Below, piece by piece: positions 14,240 through 22,424 of a DNA stretch of 22,424 nucleotides (its first letter is position 1; each line of letters opens with the position of its first letter). Made by a program: the position numbers and the translations under genes. Origin of the DNA: an uncultured Verrucomicrobiota bacterium (GTDB lineage Bacteria; Verrucomicrobiota; Verrucomicrobiia; Methylacidiphilales; Verrucolacustridaceae); assembly GCA_903905395.1 (NCBI GenBank), contig CAIVGD010000362.1:1-22424 (forward strand), in the 5' to 3' direction. The notes beneath the pieces were generated by a model. That model saw only the letters and a program-made list of their open reading frames with translations. It was not told the DNA's origin and did no database searches.

Positions 14240-15310
14240 GTGCTCCGGCGTCTCCGCCTCACTTCGCTCCGCTGTCACTCAGCCCTTGATCTCGAGGATC
14301 TCGGCCCACGCGTCCTGCTGTCCGGCGCCAATGGCCTTGGAAAAACCACGATACTCGAGTCCGTGGCCGTGCTCGCACGGCTCCGCTCGTTTCGCACCCG
14401 GGCTTTGCGCGATCTGACTCAACACGGGGCTGAGGGGTGGCGCGTGGAGGGAGCTTGGGCTGATGAGGCGGGACCGGTCCGACTCGGAGTCGTCTGGCGC
14501 GGAGCGGGACGGGAGCTCGAGATAGACGGCCGCACTGGTGCCACGACCGACGAATTCTGGGGAAGGGCGCTCGCGGTGGTTGCTCAGAGCGGGGACACCG
14601 CGATTTTGGAGGGCAGCTCGGCCGAACGGCGGGCGGGCTTTGATCTTTTGCTCGCGGAAATTGAACCGAGCCGGCTCCCCGAACTGCGCCGACTGCGGGA
14701 GATCACGCGGCAACGATCCGCCCTGCTCCGCCAGCCGAAGGCTTCGCGGGACGAGTGGGAGGCGTGGACCACGCCGCTCGCCGAATTGGGGGAAAGCCTC
14801 CGACCGGCGCGGAAGGCCTTGGCCGAGATTTTTTTGCCTCCCCTTGAAAAAACCCACCGGGAGCTGACCGCTGGGGCGGAAAAACTTCGCGTGACCTACC
14901 AACCGGACGAAGCAGTTCCGCCACCCGGACCCGAAAGAGATCGGCTCTGGGCTCGAGAACGCGAGCGCGGCCTGAATCTCACCGGGCCCCAACGGGACGA
15001 TTGGGATTTCACCCTCGGTGGACGAAGCCTTGCCCGGTTCGGCTCGGAAGGACAACGGCGATCGGCTTGTCTGGCCGTGCGCCTGGCGGAACTTCAGCTC
15101 ATACGAGAAACCAGACGGCGGACACCGATTTTGCTCCTAGATGACGCGCTCAAAGAACTCGATGAAACGCGGCGCGCCGCCTTTTGGCGGGTGGTGCCGT
15201 CCGAATGTCAGGTCTTGTACGCATCGGCCCATGACCGCCCTGCACAGGGCAAGGATTCGTGGGTTATTCTAGAGATTTCCCCCGGCTCGGTACGCCTTAC
15301 TCAAGCCTGA
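14240..15310 (+). CDS. recF: DNA replication and repair protein RecF
   Basis: The 356-residue SMC-like ATPase acts with RecO and RecR to load RecA at gaps. Walker A is GANGLGKT (29-36), GPQRDDW (249-255) matches the RecF GPHRDD motif, the ABC-type signature is FGSEGQRRS (267-275) and Walker B with the D-loop is PILLLDDALKELD (296-308). Only the signature is somewhat unusual (SEGQRR for SQGQQR). A GTG start at 14240 gives the family N-terminus (LRRLRLTSLRCH) and there is no ATG alternative nearby; no Shine-Dalgarno is seen, suggesting coupling with dnaN ten bases upstream. The gene is richer in GC and arginine codons than dnaN. Confidence 0.95.
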   Translation: MLRRLRLTSLRCHSALDLEDLGPRVLLSGANGLGKTTILESVAVLARLRSFRTRALRDLTQHGAEGWRVEGAWADEAGPVRLGVVWRGAGRELEIDGRTGATTDEFWGRALAVVAQSGDTAILEGSSAERRAGFDLLLAEIEPSRLPELRRLREITRQRSALLRQPKASRDEWEAWTTPLAELGESLRPARKALAEIFLPPLEKTHRELTAGAEKLRVTYQPDEAVPPPGPERDRLWARERERGLNLTGPQRDDWDFTLGGRSLARFGSEGQRRSACLAVRLAELQLIRETRRRTPILLLDDALKELDETRRAAFWRVVPSECQVLYASAHDRPAQGKDSWVILEISPGSVRLTQA

Positions 15311-15386
15311 GCCTTGCCAAGAGCTTGGTGGAACCGATACGATTCGCGCCCGTTTGATAAGCGAAAAAAAATGAAGGAGACGAGTT

Positions 15387-17447
15387 ATGGCCACTGAAGT
15401 AGGACCCATGCAAGCTGTAGAGGCGCCGCCTCTACGCCCCCTGAATATTCCCAACCGTTTGGCTCCCACGCCGAAGCAAGGGCCAAAGTATCCGGTCAAA
15501 ATCCGCAATTCAGCCGGACAGGAAATTGTGCTGGCCGATCCGGTGATGACCCGCGCACTGGTTGCCCTGATGAACACCCATGCCGTGATCGGCGGAGCGG
15601 CTTGCCATTGGGGCGGTCCTGCCGCACTGGCGGAGATCATGTCGGCAATCCACGGGGTGATGTTTGCAGACAAAAGCCGGGCGTGGCATGAGGCCTACAA
15701 TTTTGTGAATGATGCGGGCCACACCGAAAACGGGGTTTACGCCGTGCGGGCCCAGTACGGGTTCGATGGGATGACTTTCGATGATTTGAAGAAATTCCGC
15801 TCGATCCAAAGCAAACTGACGGGACACGGCGAAAGCCACCTCAACCCGGAAGGGGTTTTTGTCAGCAACGGCCCGCTCGGATCCAGCCTTCCGGTCGCCC
15901 AAGGACTGGCTCTGGGGGACAAGCTGGCGAAGCGTGATCGGTTGACGTTTTGCGTGATTTCCGATGGCGCCTGCATGGAAGGGGAAGCCAAGGAGGCCTT
16001 CGCCGCCATCCCGGGATTGGCGAACCGGAACGAGATCAACCCGTTCATCCTTATTGTTTCCGACAACGACACAAAACTATCGGGCCGCATCTCGGTCGAT
16101 AGCTACCCGATGGAGCCGACTTTTTCCGCGATGGCCCCGCTGGGCTGGAATGTGCGCCACGTGAAAGAGGGACATAATTTGCAAACCGTTTATCAAGCGC
16201 TGGAGCAAGCGATAGCGGAAGCGAAAGGGGATCCGCGCCGGCCCGTCTGTCTTTGGGTGAAAACGATCAAGGGCTACGGGGTGAAGGAGACCGAACAAAG
16301 CTCCTCGGGCGGGCACGGCTTCCCGCTGAAGGATGGGGAAAAAATCATCCCTTTTGTGGAGGAGATCACCGGGGGAAAGACGCCGCCGGATCTGAAGGCG
16401 TGGAGCGGGGCGTTGCGCAAGGGCTGGGAAGACAAGCAGGCGGCCAAGAAGGCGGCGCCCGCCGCGACTGCGCCTGCCGTGAAAAAGGAAAAAGTGCAGG
16501 CCGGATTTGCGCGAGCCGCGACGAAGGCCGCGCAGGAAGGTTTGCCGGTGATTTCCATCAGCGCGGATCTGGCAGGATCGACGGGGATCGCGGTCTTTCA
16601 AAAAGCGGTTCCGGGACATTCGTTCGATCTTGGGGTGGCGGAAGCCAACATGATCAGCACCTGCACGGGACTTTCGAAAACAGGATTCATTCCGATCGCA
16701 GACACCTTCACCCAGTTTGGCATCAGCAAGGGGAATTTGCCGCTGATCGTGGCCGCGCTTTCCCAGGGACCGGTGGTGGCGGCTTTCACGCATGCGGGAT
16801 TTCAGGATGCGGCGGACGGAGCGTCTCACGAAGCCACGACTTATTTTGCCGCAGTCAGCGCGATTCCACACACGCTGGCGATTGCGGTGAGCTGCTCCGA
16901 TCAGGCGGAGGCACTGATGCACGCCGCCTTTCAGCGGATCGCCCAGGATCGCCAAGGGGGCAAGCACGGTGAGAGCGCGCTCTTTTTCGCAGGGAGGGAG
17001 GATTTTCCCGCCAGGATCGGTGAGCGACCCGAGGGCTATCCTTGGGGCAAGGCGACGATACTTCGACACGGTAAAGATGTGGTGCTCGTCGCCTGCGGAC
17101 CCATGGTGCCGTTGGCACTCGAAGCGGCCGAACGATTGGCCAAAGACGGAAAGCAGGCGGCCGTCATCGACAACCCTTTTGTGAATCGCCCGGACCTCGC
17201 CACGATCGGGACGGCGGTCGCCGCGGCGGGTGGAAAATTGGTCACGATCGAGGATCATCAAATTGTCGGGGGCATGGGGGCGATGCTGGTCCATGCGCTA
17301 AGCCTCTCAGGGGTATCAGTGAAGGCCGCCGCGATTGGGATGAAAGGGGTGTTCGGTCGTTCTGCTTACAGCGCGCTGGAACTATACGAGCACTTCGGGA
17401 TGGGCCCGAAGGACATCGCCGACGCGGCACGAAAACTCTGTTCTTGA
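15387..17447 (+). CDS. Transketolase family protein
   Basis: The 686-residue product has the full transketolase layout: thiamine-diphosphate domain, pyrimidine-binding domain with catalytic Glu419 (GVAEANM), and C-terminal domain. It would transfer two-carbon ketol units in the pentose phosphate pathway. The cofactor motif reads SDGACMEGE (192-200) and then VSDND (224-228), where most transketolases have GDG and DDN; Asp193 and Asn227 keep the metal-ligand positions. GHGESH (146-151) and SNGPLGSS (160-167) are also recognisable. An Ala/Pro/Lys-rich linker (about 347-370) joins the first two domains. The N-terminal 40 residues are an extra extension. A good ribosome binding site (aaggaga, eight bases before the ATG) supports the start. 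It follows recF by 76 bases. Confidence 0.88.
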   Translation: MATEVGPMQAVEAPPLRPLNIPNRLAPTPKQGPKYPVKIRNSAGQEIVLADPVMTRALVALMNTHAVIGGAACHWGGPAALAEIMSAIHGVMFADKSRAWHEAYNFVNDAGHTENGVYAVRAQYGFDGMTFDDLKKFRSIQSKLTGHGESHLNPEGVFVSNGPLGSSLPVAQGLALGDKLAKRDRLTFCVISDGACMEGEAKEAFAAIPGLANRNEINPFILIVSDNDTKLSGRISVDSYPMEPTFSAMAPLGWNVRHVKEGHNLQTVYQALEQAIAEAKGDPRRPVCLWVKTIKGYGVKETEQSSSGGHGFPLKDGEKIIPFVEEITGGKTPPDLKAWSGALRKGWEDKQAAKKAAPAATAPAVKKEKVQAGFARAATKAAQEGLPVISISADLAGSTGIAVFQKAVPGHSFDLGVAEANMISTCTGLSKTGFIPIADTFTQFGISKGNLPLIVAALSQGPVVAAFTHAGFQDAADGASHEATTYFAAVSAIPHTLAIAVSCSDQAEALMHAAFQRIAQDRQGGKHGESALFFAGREDFPARIGERPEGYPWGKATILRHGKDVVLVACGPMVPLALEAAERLAKDGKQAAVIDNPFVNRPDLATIGTAVAAAGGKLVTIEDHQIVGGMGAMLVHALSLSGVSVKAAAIGMKGVFGRSAYSALELYEHFGMGPKDIADAARKLCS

Positions 17448-18862
17448 AGCAACTTTCCGGCTGGCGGGGGGGGATGGGATTGCTTCTCGCGCTTGCTCTC
17501 GGTGCGACGGGCCTCCTGGCGGAGACCAAACTCTTCATCCTTGATTCCGGGAAGCAGGAGAGCCCACCGGAAATGATTTTGGTGGAATCGGAGCAGAGCA
17601 AGGGCGGGAAGGTTTTTTTGCAGGAGGTCGCCGGAACCCAACGAGAGGTGGAAGAGAGCCGGATTCTCGCCCGCCTTCCGGTGGTGCCCAGACCGGAGGA
17701 CGGGGTGAGCCGGGAGACGGCGGTGGCGGCGATTAACGCCCTGCTTGAGGCCAAGACGAAAGAGCCGGCCTTGGAAAAAATTCTACAAGAGGAGGTGGAG
17801 AAATGGAAAGCGCGCCTCGACAAATTGCCAAGCGCAGAGGATCCGGAAGCGTTGGCCAAAGCAGAGGCGGCTTTTGTCGGAGCAGTCGCCAAGGCCATGC
17901 CCAAGGCTTATGACCCGGTGGGGGAGTACTCGGCCGACCAGATCCAAAAACAGATCGCCGCGCTGGAGGGATTGAAAAAGGAGTTTTCCGTACGCGCCGA
18001 GGAGGTGAACCGGCTGATGGAGTCATGGAAGCTCGAGGAGAAAGAGCAGGCTACAGGAAAAAAGAAATTTGAGGGGCGATGGTTGAGCCCAGACGAGTGG
18101 GAGAAGGAAAAATGGGCCAGAGAAAAAGCGGCGCGGGAGGCTTTTTTAGCAAAGATCCAACTTCCTGAAGTTTCTCCCGTGCTCATTGGGCAGGGGATTC
18201 TGCTCACGGCGCTGGTGGGTGGGGCGATCACCGCTCTACTTGGGGCGAGTTTTTTTTTCCACGGGATTATCGAGATATTCCGGCATCGGGCCTGGTGGAA
18301 GGGGACGGCCTGGGCGGTGGCCGGAGTTCTGGCCATCGGTCTCCTGGGGCGCGCGGCAGGACTGCTCTTGGCGATTCCCGAACCGCTCCCGCTGGCGGGA
18401 AATGGGAATCCCGAGGTTTTGGAAGAAATTCTTTGGAGGCAAGCCGGACAAAATCAGGCCCTACCTGCGGAGATCCGGGTGGCGGGTGGAGATCTCAACG
18501 CCTGGTGGCAGAAGCGACTTCGCTTTGCCCCGCTGGCGGTCACAGAAATTGTCGTGTTGAGCACGGACGGATGGAAGATTCAATTTTCCGAGAGCGGCCT
18601 CAAGCTGGACCGAATCGGGCATCTTCTCGGACACAATTTTATCCTGCGGCATGAGTTGACGTTCAACCGGTCGGAGAAGGGGGAAGACGTGTACCGCGTG
18701 GAGGCAACGCTGGGGAGATTGTCACTTCCCCCGTCCCTCGTTCTCCATTCATGGGAGGCATGGGTTCGGGATGTGGCTAAAATTGCCACAATTCTGCCCG
18801 GGGCGGAGGGGCAAGGGGTGGAACGCCTTGAGAAAGGCGCGGTGGTTATAACAAAAAAATAA
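17444..18862 (+). CDS. Secreted/membrane protein of unknown function with coiled coil
   Basis: I do not recognise this 472-residue protein. A TTG start at 17444 overlaps the transketolase stop by four bases; an ATG at 17474 inside the signal peptide is an alternative, preceded by a run of G. Residues 1-26 form a signal peptide (LLLALALGATGLLA-ETK). Residues about 95-235 are rich in Glu, Lys and Ala and likely helical/coiled coil, including GRWLSPDEWEKEKW (211-224), a motif type found in surface-exposed proteins of PVC-group bacteria. Two membrane segments follow (about 246-273 and 288-311), then a roughly 160-residue soluble domain of mixed strands. The layout suggests an envelope protein with a periplasmic coiled coil. 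Confidence 0.7.
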   Translation: MKQLSGWRGGMGLLLALALGATGLLAETKLFILDSGKQESPPEMILVESEQSKGGKVFLQEVAGTQREVEESRILARLPVVPRPEDGVSRETAVAAINALLEAKTKEPALEKILQEEVEKWKARLDKLPSAEDPEALAKAEAAFVGAVAKAMPKAYDPVGEYSADQIQKQIAALEGLKKEFSVRAEEVNRLMESWKLEEKEQATGKKKFEGRWLSPDEWEKEKWAREKAAREAFLAKIQLPEVSPVLIGQGILLTALVGGAITALLGASFFFHGIIEIFRHRAWWKGTAWAVAGVLAIGLLGRAAGLLLAIPEPLPLAGNGNPEVLEEILWRQAGQNQALPAEIRVAGGDLNAWWQKRLRFAPLAVTEIVVLSTDGWKIQFSESGLKLDRIGHLLGHNFILRHELTFNRSEKGEDVYRVEATLGRLSLPPSLVLHSWEAWVRDVAKIATILPGAEGQGVERLEKGAVVITKK

Positions 18863-18925
18863 AAAGGCGTGGTTATGGGCTCGGGGGTGGAGGTGCTGAC
18901 ACCCAAAAATAGTCTCCCGCGGTAG

Positions 18926-18967
18926 TTGAATTATGGCGGACCCTTGGGATAATTATGGTTTAGGAGG
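18926..18967 (+). promoter_or_regulatory. Promoter and ribosome binding site of the moxR-bat operon
   Basis: TTGAAT (18926-18931) and GATAAT (18948-18953) are 16 bases apart, each a 4- or 5-of-6 match to sigma-70 hexamers, and transcription would start near 18960. A perfect AGGAGG follows at 18962-18967, ten bases before the moxR ATG. The leader would be very short (about 18 bases). The gap after the preceding gene (115 bases) contains no obvious terminator. Confidence 0.5.
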
Positions 18968-18977
18968 ATTTTGATTT

Positions 18978-19955
18978 ATGGCAAAAGGACAAGAGTGGGC
19001 GGCTCGCATTCGTGGCGAGGTGCAAAAATCTATCATCGGGCAGGACGCGGTTATCGAAAGGCTTCTGGTGGCCCTCTTGGCCAATGGACATGTACTTTTG
19101 GAGGGGCTCCCTGGGTTGGCGAAAACTCTTTTGATCAAGAGCCTGGGAACAGCGATGGGCTTGGAGTTCGAGCGGATCCAGTTTACGCCCGACCTGCTCC
19201 CCAGCGACGTGGTGGGGACGATGGTCTTTCAGCCCAAGGAGGGGAACTTTCGTGTGCACCAAGGGCCGGTTTTCGCAAATCTTGTCTTGGCCGACGAAAT
19301 TAATCGGGCTCCCGCAAAAGTGCAGAGTGCGTTATTGGAGGCGATGCAGGAACGGCAGGTGACGATTGGAGGACAAACCCTCCACCTGCCCAAGCCGTTT
19401 CTAGTTATGGCCACCCAGAATCCTCTCGAGCAGGAGGGGACGTATCCTTTGCCCGAGGCGCAGACCGACCGGTTTCTTTTTAAACTGCTGGTGGATTATC
19501 CATCAGAGCAGGAGGAGCGTGCGATGATGGATCGGTGGGGACAGTTAAGTACCCAACCTATTCTGACGGCGGTTTCCTCCGGCGAGGAACTGCTCACCCT
19601 GCGAGAGAAGGTCGATGACGTGCATCTGAGCCCGCCTCTGCAGGCCTATATGCTGGCGCTCGTCCGGGCCACTCGGGCGGCGGCGGCGGGGAACAACGCC
19701 ACGGCGGGGAATGGGGCTAAAGTTCTTTCCTATGGAGCGAGCCCGCGGGCTTCCCTTGCGCTGGTTCAGGCCAGCCGAGCTCTGGCTTGGTTGCACGGAA
19801 TGGATCACGCCACGCCGGAGGTTGTGCAGGGAGTCTTTCTGGATGCCCTGCGGCATCGCGTGGGACTGACGTACGAGGCGGAGGCCGAGGAGACCTCGAC
19901 GGACGAAATCCTGCACGGCGTTCTCGCGCGGGTGCCCGTGCCAGCCGGGTATTAA
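18978..19955 (+). CDS. MoxR-family AAA+ ATPase
   Basis: The 325-residue chaperone-like ATPase is typical of the MoxR family, which acts with VWA-domain proteins to mature or remodel periplasmic and membrane targets. Walker A is GLPGLAKT (43-50), Walker B LADEINR (104-110), sensor 1 ATQNP (145-149) and GTYPLPEAQTDRF follows, a family hallmark. Length is standard. Strong AGGAGG upstream fixes the start. It leads the operon moxR, DUF58, batA, batB; the DUF58 gene begins 24 bases after its stop, with a purine-rich ribosome binding site between. Confidence 0.93.
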   Translation: MAKGQEWAARIRGEVQKSIIGQDAVIERLLVALLANGHVLLEGLPGLAKTLLIKSLGTAMGLEFERIQFTPDLLPSDVVGTMVFQPKEGNFRVHQGPVFANLVLADEINRAPAKVQSALLEAMQERQVTIGGQTLHLPKPFLVMATQNPLEQEGTYPLPEAQTDRFLFKLLVDYPSEQEERAMMDRWGQLSTQPILTAVSSGEELLTLREKVDDVHLSPPLQAYMLALVRATRAAAAGNNATAGNGAKVLSYGASPRASLALVQASRALAWLHGMDHATPEVVQGVFLDALRHRVGLTYEAEAEETSTDEILHGVLARVPVPAGY

Positions 19956-19979
19956 GGAGGAGCGGAGGAGCTGACGACG

Positions 19980-20891
19980 ATGAGCACAGCAATCGCGCCT
20001 GGGGAAGTGGCCCGCAAGGCTCCGCTGGCCCTTCTGCGCAAGCTGGAGTGGAGGGTTCGCATGGCGGCGGACTCCTTTCTTGGAGGAGAGTATCGCACCG
20101 CTTTTCGAGGGCGGGGGCGGGAATTCGATCAGGTGGTGAAATATGAGTTTGGGGACGACGTGCGGGATGTGGATTGGAATGTTTCCGCCCGACTGGGGGA
20201 GTTATACCGGAAAAAATTTATCGAGGAACGAGAGCTGACCATCGTCTTGCTCATGGAAGATACTCCCGCCCTCCAGTTCGGTTCGGGCCAACGCACGAAA
20301 CGCGAGGCCATCCTCGAACTGGCGGGACTTTTTGCCCTGACCGCGGCCGGGAACCGGGATCGTGTCGGCTTTTGGCATGCCACGCCAGCGGGGCATCAGG
20401 TGAGGCAACCGGTGCGGGGACGCGTGAATATTGTGCGGACGGCGGCGACTTTGTTGGGGTCGCCCATCCCCAGGTTGGAGGATGGACCTGAGGCTTCCTT
20501 GGATTGGAAACTTTTCTTCCACGCTTTTCCCAAGCACAGCGTGGTTCTGTGGTTGGGAGATTTTCCTCCCCGGCCGGTGGGACCCGGCTGGGCCGCTCTG
20601 CGAAAGAGATATGAGATGATCGGAGTGCGGGTGGATGATCCTTGGGATATCCGTCTGCCAGCGCTCGGGATTTTACCCGCGGTGGATCCGGAAACGGGGG
20701 AGGTGTTAGCCTTTGACATGGGTACGCGGGAGAGCCAAGACCGGCATGCGGCGTGGGCGGCCGAGCGGGAGCGGGCTTGGCAGGAATGGTTTCCGAGTCC
20801 GGTTCAACGTCTGACGGCTAGTACCGAGGGAGATTTACTGGATCCGATCGTCACATTTTTTCGCCGGCGAATGAGGAGAGCTAGAAAATGA
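19980..20891 (+). CDS. DUF58 domain protein
   Basis: The 303-residue protein has the core DUF58 pattern: GRGREFDQVVKYEFGDDVRDVDWNVSAR (about 43-70) followed by LYRKKFIEERELTIVLLMEDT. The last part has an integrin-like/VWA-like fold. DUF58 proteins are regularly encoded between moxR and VWA-protein genes; their molecular role is not known in detail, though membrane or scaffold functions with MoxR are proposed. It has no clear signal peptide or membrane segment. ATG 19980 is supported by ggagga-type bases about ten upstream, and its stop is in a four-base ATGA overlap with batA. Confidence 0.92.
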   Translation: MSTAIAPGEVARKAPLALLRKLEWRVRMAADSFLGGEYRTAFRGRGREFDQVVKYEFGDDVRDVDWNVSARLGELYRKKFIEERELTIVLLMEDTPALQFGSGQRTKREAILELAGLFALTAAGNRDRVGFWHATPAGHQVRQPVRGRVNIVRTAATLLGSPIPRLEDGPEASLDWKLFFHAFPKHSVVLWLGDFPPRPVGPGWAALRKRYEMIGVRVDDPWDIRLPALGILPAVDPETGEVLAFDMGTRESQDRHAAWAAERERAWQEWFPSPVQRLTASTEGDLLDPIVTFFRRRMRRARK

Positions 20892-21922
20892 GTTCCACCC
20901 TGTTGCCGGGTGGGTGGACTCTGGATGACCCTCTTTGGTTGCTGGCCCTTCTGCTGATTCCGCTTGCCGTTTGGTGGCGGAGCCGGCGATCTCGGCCGGT
21001 TCTGGTGATTCCTCGGGTGACGCGTTGGGCGGGCGCTCCGGCGGTTTCGTTGGGGCGACTCCCTTCGATTCTCGCTGGGCTTGGGCTGGGCCTGCTGATC
21101 GTGGCGTTGGCGCGCCCCCAACAACTGGAGGAAAAGAAACAGATCCGTCAAAAAGGGTACGACATCATGCTGGCGATCGATCTTTCTCCCAGCATGCTGG
21201 CCGAGGATTACGAAGGGCCGGGTGGACGAATCAATCGATTACAGGCCATTCAACCGATCATCGAAGCATTTATTTCCAAGCGTCCGACCGATCGAATCGG
21301 AGTGGTGATCTATGGAGGGCGCGCGTACACGCTTGCGCCGCTGACTTTCGATCACGAATGGCTGGCCCGCCAAATTCAGCGGCTCCGGGTGGGGTTGGTG
21401 GAGGATGCGACGGCCGTAGGAGACGGGCTTGGGTTGGCGGTATCACGGTTGGAACAGTCGGAGCGGGAAAAAGACGGACAACGCAAGGGAGCTTTTATTA
21501 TTCTGCTGACCGACGGGTCGAACAACAGTGGCGTGCTGGCTCCGATGCAGGCGGCGGAACTGGCCCGAGCCAAAGGTATTCCTGTTTATACGATTGGCGC
21601 CGGGCAACAGGGAGTTGTTCCAATGCCAGTCATCGATCAGGCGGGGAGGAAGTTGGGTTATCGGCAGATGATTTCAGATCTCGACGAAGAAACCCTCCAG
21701 AGGATCGCGGAGTTGACGGGCGGCAAGTTTTTCCGGGCGATGGACACGGGCACGGCGGAGGCCGCCTTTGCCGCGATTGATAAAAAACAGAGAATCGAGT
21801 TCAACGCCAAGTCGCAATTACACGCACACGAATGGTTCTCGGCCTTTGCGGCCCCGGGGGCATTGGCGTTTCTTGGGGGATTGGCGTTGGCCCGGCCAGG
21901 AAGATGGGGGAAGACGGTATGA
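20888..21922 (+). CDS. batA: BatA-like VWA-domain membrane protein
   Basis: The 344-residue protein has two N-terminal membrane segments (about 14-30 and 56-77), a VWA domain and a C-terminal hydrophobic segment (about 320-338). The metal-ion-dependent adhesion site is intact: DLSPS (98-102), Thr175 and DGSNN (209-213). This layout is that of BatA (aerotolerance-type) proteins, whose domain faces the periplasm. It overlaps DUF58 and the next gene by four bases each (ATGA), so the three are almost certainly translated as a unit. The symbol follows the operon position and the LARPQ(Q/W) motif before the VWA domain shared with its neighbour; it could equally be called only a VWA protein. Confidence 0.88.
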   Translation: MSSTLLPGGWTLDDPLWLLALLLIPLAVWWRSRRSRPVLVIPRVTRWAGAPAVSLGRLPSILAGLGLGLLIVALARPQQLEEKKQIRQKGYDIMLAIDLSPSMLAEDYEGPGGRINRLQAIQPIIEAFISKRPTDRIGVVIYGGRAYTLAPLTFDHEWLARQIQRLRVGLVEDATAVGDGLGLAVSRLEQSEREKDGQRKGAFIILLTDGSNNSGVLAPMQAAELARAKGIPVYTIGAGQQGVVPMPVIDQAGRKLGYRQMISDLDEETLQRIAELTGGKFFRAMDTGTAEAAFAAIDKKQRIEFNAKSQLHAHEWFSAFAAPGALAFLGGLALARPGRWGKTV

Positions 21923-22424
21923 CTAATCTTTTTGGAATTCACTGGTATCAGCCGTGGTGGCTCGTATTGGCTCCTTTCGCGCCGCTCGCGGCCTGGTTGA
22001 TTTTTCAGGGGAAGATCGGCAAAGCATCCCCGCTTTCCCTGCCCAAGATTCTCCGAAGATGGGCCGGCACGCGCGCCGTGGTGGATCGGCCGGGCGCTCG
22101 GCGCGGACTTGGTGGGTTTTGGTTCGGCGCAGGATTGATGCTGGCCGTGCTGGCACTCGCCCGTCCCCAGTGGGGGAATCTGGAAGAGACGGTTTTTGAT
22201 CAGTCGCGCGAGGTGCTTTTAGCGCTGGATCTTTCGGCCAGCATGTTGGCGGATGACGTGAAGCCGACTAGGCTGGCGCGGGCCAAACTACTCATCGGGA
22301 ATCTTCTCGATGAACTGCAGGGGGAGCGGGTGGGGTTGGCGTGTTTTGCCGGAACAGCGTTTCTTCAAGTACCTCTAAGTTCCGACTATGAAGTCTTGCG
22401 CGACATTCTTCCCGGCCTCGACCC
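21919..22424 (+). CDS. batB: BatB-like VWA-domain membrane protein (partial, 3' cut)
   Basis: The first 168 codons are visible before the window ends. The N-terminus is like BatA: a membrane segment (about 13-29), a second segment (about 64-80), LARPQWG (80-86), then the VWA domain with DLSAS (104-108) as the metal site and LADDVKPTRLARAK, the classic BatB stretch, followed by GERVGLACFAGTAFLQVPLSSDYE. Start ATG 21919 overlaps the preceding stop in ATGA. The partner genes batC and batD (TPR and oxygen-tolerance proteins) would be expected just beyond the window if the cluster is complete. Confidence 0.88.
   Translation, partial: MTNLFGIHWYQPWWLVLAPFAPLAAWLIFQGKIGKASPLSLPKILRRWAGTRAVVDRPGARRGLGGFWFGAGLMLAVLALARPQWGNLEETVFDQSREVLLALDLSASMLADDVKPTRLARAKLLIGNLLDELQGERVGLACFAGTAFLQVPLSSDYEVLRDILPGLD

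Noticed and set aside
16077..17294. A 405-codon open frame on the minus strand inside the transketolase gene
   Set aside because: It is the reverse shadow of a GC-rich conserved gene; its product is arginine-rich with no recognisable motif.

Overview
The window looks like the replication-initiation region of a Gram-negative bacterial chromosome with fairly high GC. It carries dnaA, dnaN and recF in that order, with a gene-free 453-base stretch between dnaA and dnaN that holds five near-consensus DnaA boxes. A heptosyltransferase-type (GT9) enzyme and a MoxR/DUF58/BatA/BatB cluster point to a Gram-negative cell with a periplasm. A member of the Verrucomicrobiota (PVC group) is my best guess from the flavour of the transketolase and PfkB proteins, but this is an inference and no marker was searched.

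Left part (1-4005). A cut-off C-terminus resembling an ORF6N-domain protein is followed by a gene-poor stretch with a strong 15-bp hairpin. Then come, on the minus strand, an ABC exporter preceded by biotin synthase (bioB). On the plus strand there is a coupled pair: a periplasmic thioredoxin-like protein with a WCPPC motif and a 91-residue secreted protein of unknown function.

Envelope glycan block (3984-7374, minus strand). Transcription runs GT9 glycosyltransferase, polysaccharide deacetylase, GT2 glycosyltransferase, polysaccharide deacetylase. Each glycosyltransferase overlaps the deacetylase behind it, so the block is two glycosyltransferase-deacetylase couples in series.

Middle (7452-11103). 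An SRPBCC-fold protein, a DEDDy-type exonuclease-like protein, a PfkB-family sugar kinase and a DNA photolyase are arranged as convergent and divergent singletons.

Replication block (11104-15310). It holds the dnaA leader, dnaA, a terminator-like hairpin, the candidate origin, dnaN and recF. The next gene is a transketolase; gyrB, which often follows recF, is absent here.

Right part (15387-22424, all plus strand). A transketolase is followed by an overlapping unknown secreted/membrane protein. After a promoter and a strong ribosome binding site comes the tightly packed moxR, DUF58, batA, batB operon, cut by the window end. The first half of the window has mixed strands, while everything from dnaA rightward is on the plus strand, as expected for genes read away from an origin.

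No tRNA, rRNA, CRISPR array or complete insertion sequence was seen.
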